Numbered from the stretch's first letter, positions 35,234 to 44,867 are shown. The stretch is DNA of 64,000 nt from CAZIKB01 sp964539665 (GCA_964539665.1 CAZIKB010000001.1:1-64000), one strand, 5' to 3'. Made by a program: numbers and translations. The notes: a model not told the origin generated them from the letters alone.

Positions 35234-37573
35234 ATGTTAAAAATAATTCACAGCAAATTACTATTATTAACAATTTTATTGCTATTCACATTCTGTGTAA
35301 AGAATTCGTTTTCTCAACTGGGTTCAAAGAGGTCTGTAAAACTTCTCAGTTTATCAGTCGAGGGTAATACTACTGCAGATGCGAATTTTATAAAATTAAA
35401 TTCAGGTCTGACTCTCAATGATGACATATCAGGGGAAGACATCCAGAAAGCAATTAAGCAGCTTTGGAGTTTGAATATGTTTTCGGACATTCAAGTTCTT
35501 CTGGCCAATGAAGCTGACAATTCTGTTAATTTAACGATCAAAGTTCAAGAATATCCCCGCCTGGAAAAAATTGAGTTAGAAGGTAACAAAAAAATCAAAA
35601 AGAAAAATCTGGAAAAAGAACTTAATTTTTATAAAGGGCAGGTGATTGGCACTCAGGATATTAAGAAGGCACAAAAGAAAGTACAAAAATTATACGAAGG
35701 CAAAGGATTCCTTTTAGCCGAAATTGAAGCTGTAGTCCGGGATAGTGACACACCGGGAAAAGTCATCCTTCGTCTTAAAATAAAAGAAGGGAATAAGGTT
35801 CAGATTGAAGGTATAAGATTTCACAACAATAAGGCTTTTCCCGATAAAAAGCTTAGAAAGCAACTGAAAGATACTGAGGAAAACGGGTTTTTATTTTTTG
35901 GAGGCGGAGATTTTGATCAGGAAAAGTATCAAGACGACTTGAAAAATCTATTAAGCTTTTATCATAAAGAAGGATTTCGCGATGCCGAAGTGGTTAAGGA
36001 TTCAAGCTATTATGGCCCAGAAAAAAAGGATATGTTCATTGAAATTTGGGTGCTGGAAGGAACGAGATACTATTTTGGCGATATATCCTGGGAAGGGAAT
36101 GAACTCTATAAAAAATTCCAGTTAGAGAGTGTTTTAGATTTTGAAAAGGGTGACGTTTATAACAAAGAAAAAATTGAAAAAGCGGTTTTCGAACGAATAG
36201 GTAGTCTTTATTATGATGCCGGCTACATATTTGCCTCCATAACTCCTCAGGAAAAACCCGTAGGCAGCGACACGGTCAATGTCCATTTTCGGGTTATTGA
36301 AGGCAATGCAGTGACAATAAACAAAATTCATATTACCGGTAACACCAAGACCAAAGAAAAAGTAATCCGTAGAGAACTTAGAATTCGACCCGGTGATACA
36401 TTTAGTCGTGAAGCGCTTATACGAAGTCAAAGAGACATCTTTATTTTAAATTATTTTGCGGATGTAAAACCGGACGTTCAACCACTTGGTGAAGGAATTG
36501 ATCTGGTGGATATATTATTAGAAGTAGAAGAAAAATCAACTGATACAGCCAACATGTCTGCCGGTTATAGCGAAAGGGACAAATTCATTGGCAGCGTCGG
36601 TGTAACCATGAACAATTTCTTCGGCAATGGGCAAATCCTAAGCTTTGATTGGAACTTTGGTAAAGCGTTTCGTTCTTTTCAAATAAGCTTCACTGAACCT
36701 TGGTTCCGTGATTCACCTACGCTTGTTGGAATAAGCTTATATGATACCAAAAGGGACCGCCGTTTTACTGGTTATGATCAACGTAGCCAGGGTGGAACCT
36801 TGCGTTTAGGCCGACGCTTGCGTTGGCCAGATAACTTCTTCAGAACTGACTGGATTTATAGAATAGACAAAACGGATCTATCTAATTTTGATCCGAGAAT
36901 TTTGAACTCAGGTACTTTCATTGCTCGGCAACCATGGCCCCTGACGACGAGTAGTATAACCCAGATAATTTCACGAAACAGTTTAGACAGGCCTGAATTC
37001 CCAACCATAGGCTCAAAATTTTCCCTTTCTACGGAAATATCCGGCGGACCTTTGGGCGGTACAGTCGATTTTCATAAACATCTGCTGCAGAACGAATGGT
37101 TTGCCCCGGTTTTCTGGAAATTCGTTATGTTCAACAGCTTTCAAGCTGGATACATAGAAGGTTTTGGCAAAGATACCGAAAATATTCCAGTATTGGAAAG
37201 GTTCTTCATGGGTGGCGAGGGTTTATCCCGTTCCATTCCACTACGTGGTTATAGCGACCCCTTGTCGGGAATACTGACCGAAGACGGTGGTAAAGTAATG
37301 TTCAAATATACCACTGAAATACGATTTCCTATTGCTCCCAATCCAACCATATTTGGATTGGCGTTTGCTGAAGCTGGTAATACATGGGCAAGTCTCGAAA
37401 ATACCGATTTATTTGATTTGCGTCGTTCTGTTGGGATAGGAATGCGTATTTTTATGCCAATGCTGGGCATACTGGGTTTTGATTATGCTTATGGTTTTGA
37501 TAATATAGACCCGGTTACCGGTGAAAAATTTGGAAAATGGAAACCACATTTTGTATTTGGACGAAGTTTTTAA
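35234..37573 (+). CDS. bamA: Outer-membrane protein assembly factor BamA
   Basis: The central Omp85 insertase, about 779 residues. A signal peptide (about 1-27, ending NSFSQ) precedes five POTRA domains (about 35-430; e.g. VKLLSLSVEGNTTADANF, NKIHITGNTKTKEKVIRREL) and a 16-strand barrel ending in FGRSF with the aromatic last residue expected of barrel proteins. The barrel keeps the conserved loop 6-type motif in the VPVLERFFMGGEGLSR...IPLRGY region (RGY). ATG 35234 is chosen because AGGAG lies 7 bases upstream; ATG 35216 precedes that site. skp follows. Confidence 0.95.
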   Translation: MLKIIHSKLLLLTILLLFTFCVKNSFSQLGSKRSVKLLSLSVEGNTTADANFIKLNSGLTLNDDISGEDIQKAIKQLWSLNMFSDIQVLLANEADNSVNLTIKVQEYPRLEKIELEGNKKIKKKNLEKELNFYKGQVIGTQDIKKAQKKVQKLYEGKGFLLAEIEAVVRDSDTPGKVILRLKIKEGNKVQIEGIRFHNNKAFPDKKLRKQLKDTEENGFLFFGGGDFDQEKYQDDLKNLLSFYHKEGFRDAEVVKDSSYYGPEKKDMFIEIWVLEGTRYYFGDISWEGNELYKKFQLESVLDFEKGDVYNKEKIEKAVFERIGSLYYDAGYIFASITPQEKPVGSDTVNVHFRVIEGNAVTINKIHITGNTKTKEKVIRRELRIRPGDTFSREALIRSQRDIFILNYFADVKPDVQPLGEGIDLVDILLEVEEKSTDTANMSAGYSERDKFIGSVGVTMNNFFGNGQILSFDWNFGKAFRSFQISFTEPWFRDSPTLVGISLYDTKRDRRFTGYDQRSQGGTLRLGRRLRWPDNFFRTDWIYRIDKTDLSNFDPRILNSGTFIARQPWPLTTSSITQIISRNSLDRPEFPTIGSKFSLSTEISGGPLGGTVDFHKHLLQNEWFAPVFWKFVMFNSFQAGYIEGFGKDTENIPVLERFFMGGEGLSRSIPLRGYSDPLSGILTEDGGKVMFKYTTEIRFPIAPNPTIFGLAFAEAGNTWASLENTDLFDLRRSVGIGMRIFMPMLGILGFDYAYGFDNIDPVTGEKFGKWKPHFVFGRSF

Positions 37574-37612
37574 TCGTAATAACTATTTTAATAACAAATT
37601 ATGGAGGTGTGC

Positions 37613-38182
37613 GTGAGAATCTCAAAATATTACTACTTACCTGTTGCATTTATATTACTCATCTTGATATTGGGAATTAGTCCAGCAGCAGCGCAACTGA
37701 AAATTGGATATATCAATTCTAATCAAATCTTACAAACATATCAAGAAGCTATTGATGCGAGTAAAAAACTGCAAGATATTGACGCTCAATGGAAAAAAGA
37801 AGCAAGGGATATGGAAACAGAGTTGCAGGAAAAGCAGGAACAGTTAGAGGCTCAGAGTTTACTGTTAAGTGAAGAAAGGAAACAGGAAAAAGCTCAGGAG
37901 ATTCAAACCCTCTATCTGAGATATCAGCAATATATTCAAGAAAAATGGAATCCCCAAAATGGGGAAGCGGTAAAGAAGGAAGTAGAGTTTCTGGAACCAG
38001 TTTATAAAAAGATCACTGCTACTATAAAAAAAATTGGAGAAGAAGAAGGTTATCACTATATATTTGATACAGTTGCCTCAAATATAGTATATGCATCGGA
38101 TAATCAACCGAATCTCACAGACAAATTACTGGAAGAACTAAATAAAGGTCTCCAGGCAACAACCGCTACTGAAAAAGAATAA
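37613..38182 (+). CDS. skp: OmpH/Skp family periplasmic chaperone
   Basis: About 189 residues: signal peptide ending SPAAAQ, then the family start LKIGYINSNQILQTYQEA, a long charged helical hairpin (about 55-130) and the C-terminal strand region (YHYIFDTVASNIVYASD). Skp trimers hold unfolded outer-membrane proteins for BamA. The GTG at 37613 is chosen since GGAGG stands 5 bases before it; an ATG at 37601 is in frame but lies upstream of that site. It follows bamA by 39 bp, the usual order in many bacteria. Confidence 0.9.
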   Translation: MRISKYYYLPVAFILLILILGISPAAAQLKIGYINSNQILQTYQEAIDASKKLQDIDAQWKKEARDMETELQEKQEQLEAQSLLLSEERKQEKAQEIQTLYLRYQQYIQEKWNPQNGEAVKKEVEFLEPVYKKITATIKKIGEEEGYHYIFDTVASNIVYASDNQPNLTDKLLEELNKGLQATTATEKE

Positions 38183-38205
38183 TTGTTTTGGCTTCACTAT
38201 TTTAT

Positions 38206-38245
38206 TTAGGTGCTAATCAAATCAATCAATTTGATTAGCACCTAA
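38206..38245 (+). terminator. Stem-loop after skp, probable terminator
   Basis: A 15-bp-plus perfect stem (AGGTGCTAATCAAAT and its complement, extended by TTA/TAA) with a six-base loop lies 24 bases after the skp stop. The tail after it is AT-rich but has no long T run, so it may be a terminator or a 3'-end stabiliser. Confidence 0.6.
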
Positions 38246-38556
38246 TTTATTTTCAATATACTATACACTGAATTCCACAATTGAAGGAATTAGTTCAATT
38301 ATAGCACTTCCAATAATTATTAAATATCTTTATAAATTAGAAGCATCCGCTTGTTTGGTTAATCCTTACTTCCTGAAGTGTGATAATAGTATTAATCGTG
38401 ATAAAATTCCTAAATTCGAACGTCTTCAATTAATAAATATGGAGCTTTACTATACTTTAAAAGTTTAGTAACTCTGAATTTCCATTATTTTTTAAGGGGA
38501 GACAATTTAATTTTGCATAAGCCTGGTTGATTTATTTAAAGGAAGGTGGAAAACAA
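38246..38556. other. Intergenic region with palindromic repeat copy 2
   Basis: It contains no convincing gene. Positions 38441-38484 carry the second copy of the dispersed palindrome (GGAGCTTTACTATACTTT, then AAAGTTTAGTAACTCTGAAT), less perfect than copy 3. GGAAGGTGG at 38541-38549 is the ribosome site of fabZ. Confidence 0.7.
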
Positions 38557-39042
38557 TTGGAGAACAAAAATAAAGCAGAATCTCAAATTTCAAGTGCAGA
38601 AACTATCGTTTTAGATGCTGTCGGGATACAAAATATTCTTCCACATCGATACCCATTCCTGCTTGTAGATAGAATTGTTGAGCTGACGCCAATGGAACGC
38701 GTGGTAGGTATAAAAAATGTCACCCAAAATGAACCCTTTTTCCCGGGACATTTTCCCGGTCACCCAATCATGCCCGGGGTTCTAATCCTGGAAGCAATGG
38801 CGCAAACTGGCGGAATAATGCTGTTAAACACTCAAGAAAATCCAGGAGAGAAATTGGCTTATTTTACCGGCCTGGACAAAGTGAAATTCAGAAAACCCGT
38901 CCGGCCAGGCGACCAACTTCGATTAGAATTGGAATTGGTAAAATTCCGATTATCCGTTTGCAAAATGACTGGCAAAGCTTATGTTGATGGGAATCTGGTT
39001 TGTGAAGCAGAATTATCAGCCGCAGTTGTGGACAGGGATTAA
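38557..39042 (+). CDS. fabZ: 3-hydroxyacyl-ACP dehydratase FabZ
   Basis: It dehydrates 3-hydroxyacyl-ACP in fatty-acid elongation. The hot-dog fold signature is complete: ILPHRYPFLLVDRI, FFPGHFPGHPIMPGVLILEA with the catalytic His and Glu, and a standard C-terminus; 161 residues. The start is read as TTG 38557, with GGAAGGTGG 7 bases upstream; an in-frame TTG at 38527 lacks a site. In Bacteroidetes FabZ is fused to LpxC; here it stands alone. No lpxA or lpxD accompanies it, unlike the E. coli arrangement. Confidence 0.94.
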   Translation: MENKNKAESQISSAETIVLDAVGIQNILPHRYPFLLVDRIVELTPMERVVGIKNVTQNEPFFPGHFPGHPIMPGVLILEAMAQTGGIMLLNTQENPGEKLAYFTGLDKVKFRKPVRPGDQLRLELELVKFRLSVCKMTGKAYVDGNLVCEAELSAAVVDRD

Positions 39043-39087
39043 TTGTAATATCTGTAATTTGAGATTTTTAAATTTACGCTGCAAATA

Positions 39088-39939
39088 GTGAAAATAACCG
39101 ATACACACACAGATAAAAGCAAAGCCAACAATACCTGGCGTTTTATTGACACAGGTGCATCTGACGGTGTTTTTAATATGTCTGTGGATGAAGCATTGAC
39201 GTGTAATAGCACTTCTTCCGAGCCAATTTTAAGGGTGTATCGCTGGCAGCCGTTCACTATTTCAATTGGTCATAATCAAAATATCAATGAAATAAACTTA
39301 AACAAGTGTAAAAATGAAGGCGTCGGTATTGTTCGCCGCCCAACTGGTGGCCGGGCAATTTTTCACGCACACGAAGTAACTTATTGCGTCATTATTCCCA
39401 AAGATAGTATTTTGTATCAAAAAAATACACACGAGATTTACAGCCATATTAGCTCTGCGCTGGTTGATGGACTACATAATTTGGGCATGCCTGTTAAATT
39501 AGACCGGCAGGAAAATACTGATCCAGATTTTTCAAAGCACAATCAGCGATTTGCCTGTTTTGCAACGACCGCCAGGTATGAAATTCATTATAAAACAAAA
39601 AAACTGGTTGGCAGTGCGCAACGTAGATATGAAAATGCAGTGCTTCAGCATGGCTCTATTATTTTAGGAATTGGACATTTGCAGTTATTCAACTATTTGT
39701 CCGATAAAGGAAATGGTAAATTACAAAAATCGCAGCAACAACTGCAAGAAAAAACCGTTTGTATTGACACTATACTTAAACGCAACGTAAGTTATGAAGA
39801 GGTCGTACAAAACCTTAAAACTGGATTTGAAAAATATTTTGGTATTCACTTCCTGTGTAATCCATTGACTTCTGAAGAGTTGTCAAAGATTGAAGGGTTA
39901 AAGCCTAACTATTCTGAATTAAGGAGGAACTCCCCATGA
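39088..39939 (+). CDS. Lipoate/octanoyl transferase of the LipM/LplA fold
   Basis: A 283-residue protein of the biotin/lipoate ligase fold. Motifs: RRPTGGRAIFHAHEVTY (residues 83-99), Cys157 in FACFATTARYEI and KKLVGSAQRR with the conserved Lys, then VLQHGSIIL. A Cys at this place is the acyl-enzyme residue of LipM-type octanoyltransferases, while LplA ligases lack it, so LipM-like transfer of octanoate from ACP to lipoyl domains is the better call. The start is GTG at 39088 with a poor ribosome site. Its stop overlaps the next gene's ATG. Confidence 0.8.
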   Translation: MKITDTHTDKSKANNTWRFIDTGASDGVFNMSVDEALTCNSTSSEPILRVYRWQPFTISIGHNQNINEINLNKCKNEGVGIVRRPTGGRAIFHAHEVTYCVIIPKDSILYQKNTHEIYSHISSALVDGLHNLGMPVKLDRQENTDPDFSKHNQRFACFATTARYEIHYKTKKLVGSAQRRYENAVLQHGSIILGIGHLQLFNYLSDKGNGKLQKSQQQLQEKTVCIDTILKRNVSYEEVVQNLKTGFEKYFGIHFLCNPLTSEELSKIEGLKPNYSELRRNSP

Positions 39940-40724
39940 AAAAAGAATTATTATTCGCAATGTTACTAACACTTTTAGCATTTATATTTGTCCCGGTTGC
40001 ACAAGCTCAATATTTTAAATTTGACAATGCACAACAAATCGAAGATGAAGTTGACGCCATTCTCAAATTTTTCGGGTCAGTTGTTGGTGGAGGTATGTTC
40101 CACACTGCAGACATACACAGTGTTACCGGATTTGATTTTGGCTTCCGCGGTGTCGTGGCAGTGGTTCCTAATGATTTTAATAATCTTGCGTCATTTTCTG
40201 AAGAAAATATAGCTGGTTTAGGATTTTTGCACGGAAGCGTGGGGCTGCCTGGAGATTTTGAACTTTTCGGCAGATTTTTTTATATGCCTATCGGCAGTGA
40301 TTTTGAGAAAAATCCATCTCCTCAAAGAGCGGCAGACAGCCGCGGCGGTGTAACATTGATTGGTGGCGGAATAAAATATGGTCTTTTTCAAAAACCAGGT
40401 TTACCAAAAGTAATGCTTATGGGCGCCTACCATGCTCTTTTTGTTCCCGAAGAGTTTGATTTTGGCACAGTCGGCACGTTAAGCTTCAAAGGTGTTGCGA
40501 GTTATTCCATCCCGCTTTTTTCTATTTATGCAGGCGCCGGAATTGATATTACCTCCTTGAAACTAAATGACGCTTTTCTAAATGGAGAACGATTTACTGC
40601 AACAGAGCCACATGTTACAATTGGCGCTAAAGTATCTCCTTTCCCGCTAATACACATAAATGGTTCATATAATATAAGTGAATTCCCCAGTATTGATCTT
40701 GGGATTGGAGTCAGTTTTAGATAA
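39936..40724 (+). CDS. Predicted outer-membrane beta-barrel protein
   Basis: A 262-residue exported protein: signal peptide ending PVAQAQ, then glycine- and aromatic-rich strands (VTGFDFGFRGVVAVVP; LHGSVGLPGDFELFGRFFYM; GGVTLIGGGIKYGLFQ; IDLGIGVSFR) finishing in the Phe-Arg end expected of a barrel. Family unknown; it resembles uncharacterised barrel proteins of the DUF6588 kind. GGAGG sits 9 bases upstream of ATG, and the ATGA overlap couples it to the lipM-like gene. Confidence 0.75.
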   Translation: MKKELLFAMLLTLLAFIFVPVAQAQYFKFDNAQQIEDEVDAILKFFGSVVGGGMFHTADIHSVTGFDFGFRGVVAVVPNDFNNLASFSEENIAGLGFLHGSVGLPGDFELFGRFFYMPIGSDFEKNPSPQRAADSRGGVTLIGGGIKYGLFQKPGLPKVMLMGAYHALFVPEEFDFGTVGTLSFKGVASYSIPLFSIYAGAGIDITSLKLNDAFLNGERFTATEPHVTIGAKVSPFPLIHINGSYNISEFPSIDLGIGVSFR

Positions 40725-40745
40725 ACTTTTTTCTAATAGCATTTA

Positions 40746-41900
40746 ATGAAAAAAATAAGCATTTTAGGTTCAACAGGCTCCATCGGTACGAACTGTCTTG
40801 ATGTGATTGATTCTCAGCAGGATAAATTTGAAGTTCAGTATTTAACTGCAAATCATAATATCCAGCTCTTATTCGACCAGGCAAAGAAATTTCGCCCTAA
40901 AGCAGTGTCTGTTTTTCAAAAAGAAGAAATTAATTCCTATTTGCCGAAGTTTAAAGATATAGGCGTGGAAGTATATCCGGGATTTCAAGGAATTCTTGAA
41001 ATTAGTAGGAAAGATGATACAGATATTTTAGTTAACGCCCTGGTCGGAGCGGTTGGCCTTCAGCCAACATTAAATGCTATTAAGCAGAACAGACGTATTG
41101 CTCTGGCAAATAAAGAAACCCTGGTAATTGGTGGTCAATTTGTCATTGAAAAAATCAAAAATACGGGCGCAGAACTTATTCCAATAGATAGTGAACATAG
41201 CGCGCTACTGCAATGTCTTACCGGAGAACGAAGGACAAACATTCAATCTATATTCTTAACGGCATCCGGCGGACCTTTACGAAATGTTTCACAACGAGAG
41301 TTCCCGCAAGTGACGGTTGAGCAGGCATTAAACCATCCCAACTGGGACATGGGACAAAAAATCACCATTGATTCCGCCACGTTAATGAATAAAGGCTTGG
41401 AAGTAATTGAAGCACACTGGCTGTTTAGCCTGGAGGCTTTGAAAATTAAAGTTTTAATCCATCCACAATCTATCATTCACAGTATGGTAGAATTTGAAGA
41501 TGGCAGTATTAAAGCTCAATTGGGCATTCCAGATATGCGTATTCCAATTCAATATGCTTTAACTTATCCAGAAAGATTGCCGACAGATCTACCTCGTGTA
41601 AATTTTTTAGATGTAAAAGAACTTACTTTTGAAAAACCAGATATGGATAAATTCACTTGTTTAGGTTTATCGTACCAGGCATTGGAAAATGGTGGCGCTT
41701 CCCCTACGGTTTTAAATGCTGCCAATGAAGAAGCTGTAATTTTATTCTTAGCTCGCAAAATCAGGTTTGACCAGATTCCACAAATTGTAGAAGATGCATT
41801 AACTCATTGTCAATTTACTAGTTTCCATAAAGTTGAAGAACTTTTACAGTATGATAAAATAACGCGAGAATATATCCGAAATAAATATTGTTTTACGTAA
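40746..41900 (+). CDS. dxr: 1-deoxy-D-xylulose-5-phosphate reductoisomerase
   Basis: It makes 2-C-methyl-D-erythritol 4-phosphate, the committed step of the MEP isoprenoid pathway, which feeds UppS. The 384 residues show the NADPH loop (ISILGSTGSIGTNCLDVI), the metal/substrate site (PIDSEHSALLQCL; TASGGPLRN; HPNWDMGQKITIDSATLMNKGLE within split motifs) and the C-terminal helical domain. It sits directly before rseP, as in many proteobacteria. Confidence 0.96.
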   Translation: MKKISILGSTGSIGTNCLDVIDSQQDKFEVQYLTANHNIQLLFDQAKKFRPKAVSVFQKEEINSYLPKFKDIGVEVYPGFQGILEISRKDDTDILVNALVGAVGLQPTLNAIKQNRRIALANKETLVIGGQFVIEKIKNTGAELIPIDSEHSALLQCLTGERRTNIQSIFLTASGGPLRNVSQREFPQVTVEQALNHPNWDMGQKITIDSATLMNKGLEVIEAHWLFSLEALKIKVLIHPQSIIHSMVEFEDGSIKAQLGIPDMRIPIQYALTYPERLPTDLPRVNFLDVKELTFEKPDMDKFTCLGLSYQALENGGASPTVLNAANEEAVILFLARKIRFDQIPQIVEDALTHCQFTSFHKVEELLQYDKITREYIRNKYCFT

Positions 41901-41920
41901 TTAATTTTAAGAGGTTTTGA

Positions 41921-42973
41921 ATGTTAACGACACTTTTATCTTTTATATTTGTATTAGGCTTATTGATATTTGTCCACGAATTGGGGCATTTTATAACGGC
42001 AAAATTAGTAGGCATCCGCGTAGAAAGGTTCTCGCTGGGCTTTCCACCCCGAATGGTGGGGAAACAGATAGGAGATACGGATTATTGCCTCTCCTGGCTG
42101 CCATTAGGCGGTTATGTGAAAATGGCCGGAATGGTAGACGAAAGCTTAGATGCTGAAATCACCGGAGCGCCCTGGGAATATCAATCTAAACCAGTTTGGC
42201 AGCGAGTCATTGTAATCTCTGCTGGCTCTGTTATGAATATCCTGACGGCGATCATCATTTTTGCCTTAATCACCTATTCAGTTGGTGTTCCTGATAAACC
42301 TGATGGAGCGATAATCAGTGAAGTCATTTCGGGCAAACCGGCAGAACTTGTTGGGATGTTACCAGAAGACATCATTATTTCTATTAACGAGCAGCCTATA
42401 AAAACATCTGAAGAATTGATAGAAATTGTTAACGCCAATCCAAATATTGAATTGCCAATTGAATGGAAGAGGCAAGGTCAATCATATTCGGCAAGGATTA
42501 CTCCTGAATTACAGCCGGAGGGCAACATCGGACAGATCGGGATTAGAGTGGGCACATATATGCTCTATAAGGAAGCCGGAATTTTTGAGGCTTTACAAAA
42601 TGGAGCTCTTCACTCCTACAATATTATCAAGCTTGTCATGTATTCCTTAAAATTGATAATCATTGGTGAAGAATCTTTTAAAGACGCTATTGGCGGGCCA
42701 ATCATTATCGCGAAAATGGCCGGTGAAACCGCGAAGATGGGTATTCAGTCTTTGATGGCTTTCACTGCATTTATCAGTTTAAATTTAGGTTTTTTCAATA
42801 TGCTGCCTTTTCCGGTTTTAGATGGCGGTCATCTGGTGTTTTTACTTATAGAAGGTATTCGGCGGAAGCCACTGTCAGTTAAAACCAAAGTTGCTGTGCA
42901 AAAAGTTGGCATGGCTTTTCTTTTGGCTTTAATGGTATTTGTCATATATAATGATATTCGTCGGATACTATAG
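41921..42973 (+). CDS. rseP: Site-2 protease RseP
   Basis: A polytopic inner-membrane zinc protease of 350 residues. His19-Glu20 and His23 form the HELGH zinc motif in the first membrane segment, and NMLPFPVLDGGH near the C-terminus supplies the third ligand. One PDZ domain (about 115-185) lies between; E. coli RseP has two, so this is the short form. Family members cut anti-sigma factors and signal-peptide remnants inside the membrane. AGAGG precedes ATG. The ECF sigma/FecR genes begin 1.9 kb downstream; a functional link is possible but not shown. Confidence 0.93.
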   Translation: MLTTLLSFIFVLGLLIFVHELGHFITAKLVGIRVERFSLGFPPRMVGKQIGDTDYCLSWLPLGGYVKMAGMVDESLDAEITGAPWEYQSKPVWQRVIVISAGSVMNILTAIIIFALITYSVGVPDKPDGAIISEVISGKPAELVGMLPEDIIISINEQPIKTSEELIEIVNANPNIELPIEWKRQGQSYSARITPELQPEGNIGQIGIRVGTYMLYKEAGIFEALQNGALHSYNIIKLVMYSLKLIIIGEESFKDAIGGPIIIAKMAGETAKMGIQSLMAFTAFISLNLGFFNMLPFPVLDGGHLVFLLIEGIRRKPLSVKTKVAVQKVGMAFLLALMVFVIYNDIRRIL

Positions 42974-43442
42974 AATTGTCTCTAATGAATATACAAAGAA
43001 CTGGAGTTCATAGTTAATCAAGATATGGCAAAACACAGATTTTGAAGATTTGGTTATATTCGAAGATCCTGTTTAATCGCCATATTTATGTGACTTTCCA
43101 TCGTAGCGGAAAGGTTTCAATCGCCCCCGCCACCCTGACTCCTGAAATAAAAAAGCTGTCGCCTTTGTAGTTGCGTTTCGGTGAGAATTTCTGTATCTTC
43201 ACGTTAAGATACTGTGATTCGCCTACAAGGGGTCTTACGCCCCAAGTGTTTACGCCTGTGCCGGACACACAAAAAACTATAAAGCGGAGGCAAGTATTAC
43301 TTCGAATCGATTTTTCGGACTCTGTTCAATCATCAATGCAAATCTAAAATCCTGTGCGTCAATCCTTACACTGCTTAAGCTTGATTGTGATTGTTTACCT
43401 GAATTACATGAAACAATAAAACGAAAATGAGGAGGAAAGAAA
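42974..43442. other. Intergenic region with an unexplained G+C-richer block
   Basis: Positions about 43090-43280 are clearly richer in G and C than the flanks and contain an open minus-strand frame of 60 codons (43086-43268) that resembles no family I know. No start site, domain or terminal repeat is evident. It may be the remnant of a mobile element or a structured RNA. GAGGAGG near 43430 is the ribosome site of the next gene. Confidence 0.4.
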
Positions 43443-44825
43443 ATGATTGATAAATTAGGAGTAAACAAACCAAGGTATCTCAGATGGTTTTTTCTTTCGC
43501 TGGTTAGCCTGGTTATTGGTGCGAACTATTATGCCTACGACGCCATGTCGTCGATAAAAGAAGTCATGCAAACGCAGTTGGACATCAGCTCCACCGATTA
43601 TGGACTTATTGTTTCCTTTTACTCGTTCCCCAATACTTTCCTGCTAATGACTGTCCTGGGTGGAATTTTCCTGGACCGCTTCGGGGTAAGAATAACTGGT
43701 TTTTTCTTTAACCTGTTTTGTGCATTGGGTGTATTGCTCACTGCTTATGGTGTCAGTGATGTTTTCCAGGGTGGAGGACTCGGTTATGCCTTTATGAATT
43801 CGTTTTTGACTGATTATTCGCCTGAATTGAAAACGATGATCCTGGGCAGGCTGCTCTTTGGTCTGGGAGCTGAAACCAGTATTGTTGTTATCAATAAAAT
43901 AATAGTTAAGTGGTTCAAAGGCAAAGAGCTGGCGTTTGCATTTGCGGTCAACCTGGCTATTGCACGTCTGGGTACAGCGGCGGCACTGATATTCTCTCCG
44001 CGCCTGATCGAAACTAATACTGGCTGGACGCTGGCGCTCTGGGTAGCAGCTCTGCTTATGAGTTCAGGATTTTTGGTATATCTTATCTACATGGCATATG
44101 ATAAAAAACACACTCCCACGAAAACCCAGGGTTCATTACTAGCGGCCGATGAGCAATTCAAAATCAATGATATTGTCACACTACTTAAAAATAAAACATT
44201 TATTTTCATATCATTATTATGTTTAACCTTCTATTCCGCCGTTTTTCCTTTTCAGGCTTTTTGTCCGGATTTCCTTCATAACAAGTTTGGACTTAGTCTG
44301 AAGAGCAGTGGTGATCTCAGTAGTTTAATTATCTGGGGCACCATCGTTTTTACACCCATTTTCGGAAAGATGGTGGATAAAAAGGGAAAGAGGGCCAGCC
44401 TCATGTTTTATGGTTCAGCAATGTTATTTATAGCGCATCTAACTCTTTCACTGACTTACATAACACCATACGTTGCGATGTTTATTATTGGAATTGGCTT
44501 TTCGCTTGTACCGGCGGCAATGTGGCCAGCTGTAGCTCGAATCGTTGAAGAAAAACGCCTGGGAACGGCGTATGGGATCATGACCTCCATTCAAAATCTT
44601 GGACTGTTTGTGTTCCCGATACTGGCTGGCAAAATCACGGATGTTGTTAACAAAGACATAACCAACGAAATGCTGCAAGCCGGAACAGCCTCACTTGATT
44701 ATACTTATACTATTCTGATGTTCGCTGGCCTGGGTGTTCTGGGTTTCTTGTTCGCATACATGTTAAAAAGAGAGGATAAAATAAATCCGCACCATGGCCT
44801 GGAACTTCCCGAGATTGCAAATTGA
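43443..44825 (+). CDS. Major facilitator transporter, MFSD1-like
   Basis: A 460-residue protein with twelve membrane segments. The opening (RWFFLSLVSLVIGANYYAYDA, in two parts), FYSFPNTFLLMTVLGGIFLD, GRLLFGLGAETSIVVINKII and WFKGKELAFAFAVNLAIARLG closely follow the pattern of MFSD1, the lysosomal dipeptide transporter of animals, and its bacterial relatives. Dipeptide transport is therefore a reasonable hypothesis but not shown for the bacterial branch. A strong AGGAGG site precedes ATG. It ends 42 bp before the sigma-factor gene, so co-transcription with the sigma/FecR genes is possible. Confidence 0.78.
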   Translation: MIDKLGVNKPRYLRWFFLSLVSLVIGANYYAYDAMSSIKEVMQTQLDISSTDYGLIVSFYSFPNTFLLMTVLGGIFLDRFGVRITGFFFNLFCALGVLLTAYGVSDVFQGGGLGYAFMNSFLTDYSPELKTMILGRLLFGLGAETSIVVINKIIVKWFKGKELAFAFAVNLAIARLGTAAALIFSPRLIETNTGWTLALWVAALLMSSGFLVYLIYMAYDKKHTPTKTQGSLLAADEQFKINDIVTLLKNKTFIFISLLCLTFYSAVFPFQAFCPDFLHNKFGLSLKSSGDLSSLIIWGTIVFTPIFGKMVDKKGKRASLMFYGSAMLFIAHLTLSLTYITPYVAMFIIGIGFSLVPAAMWPAVARIVEEKRLGTAYGIMTSIQNLGLFVFPILAGKITDVVNKDITNEMLQAGTASLDYTYTILMFAGLGVLGFLFAYMLKREDKINPHHGLELPEIAN

Positions 44826-44867
44826 ATCTCGTAAGTTAACCGACTTTCGGAGTGTAGGGAAAAAACC

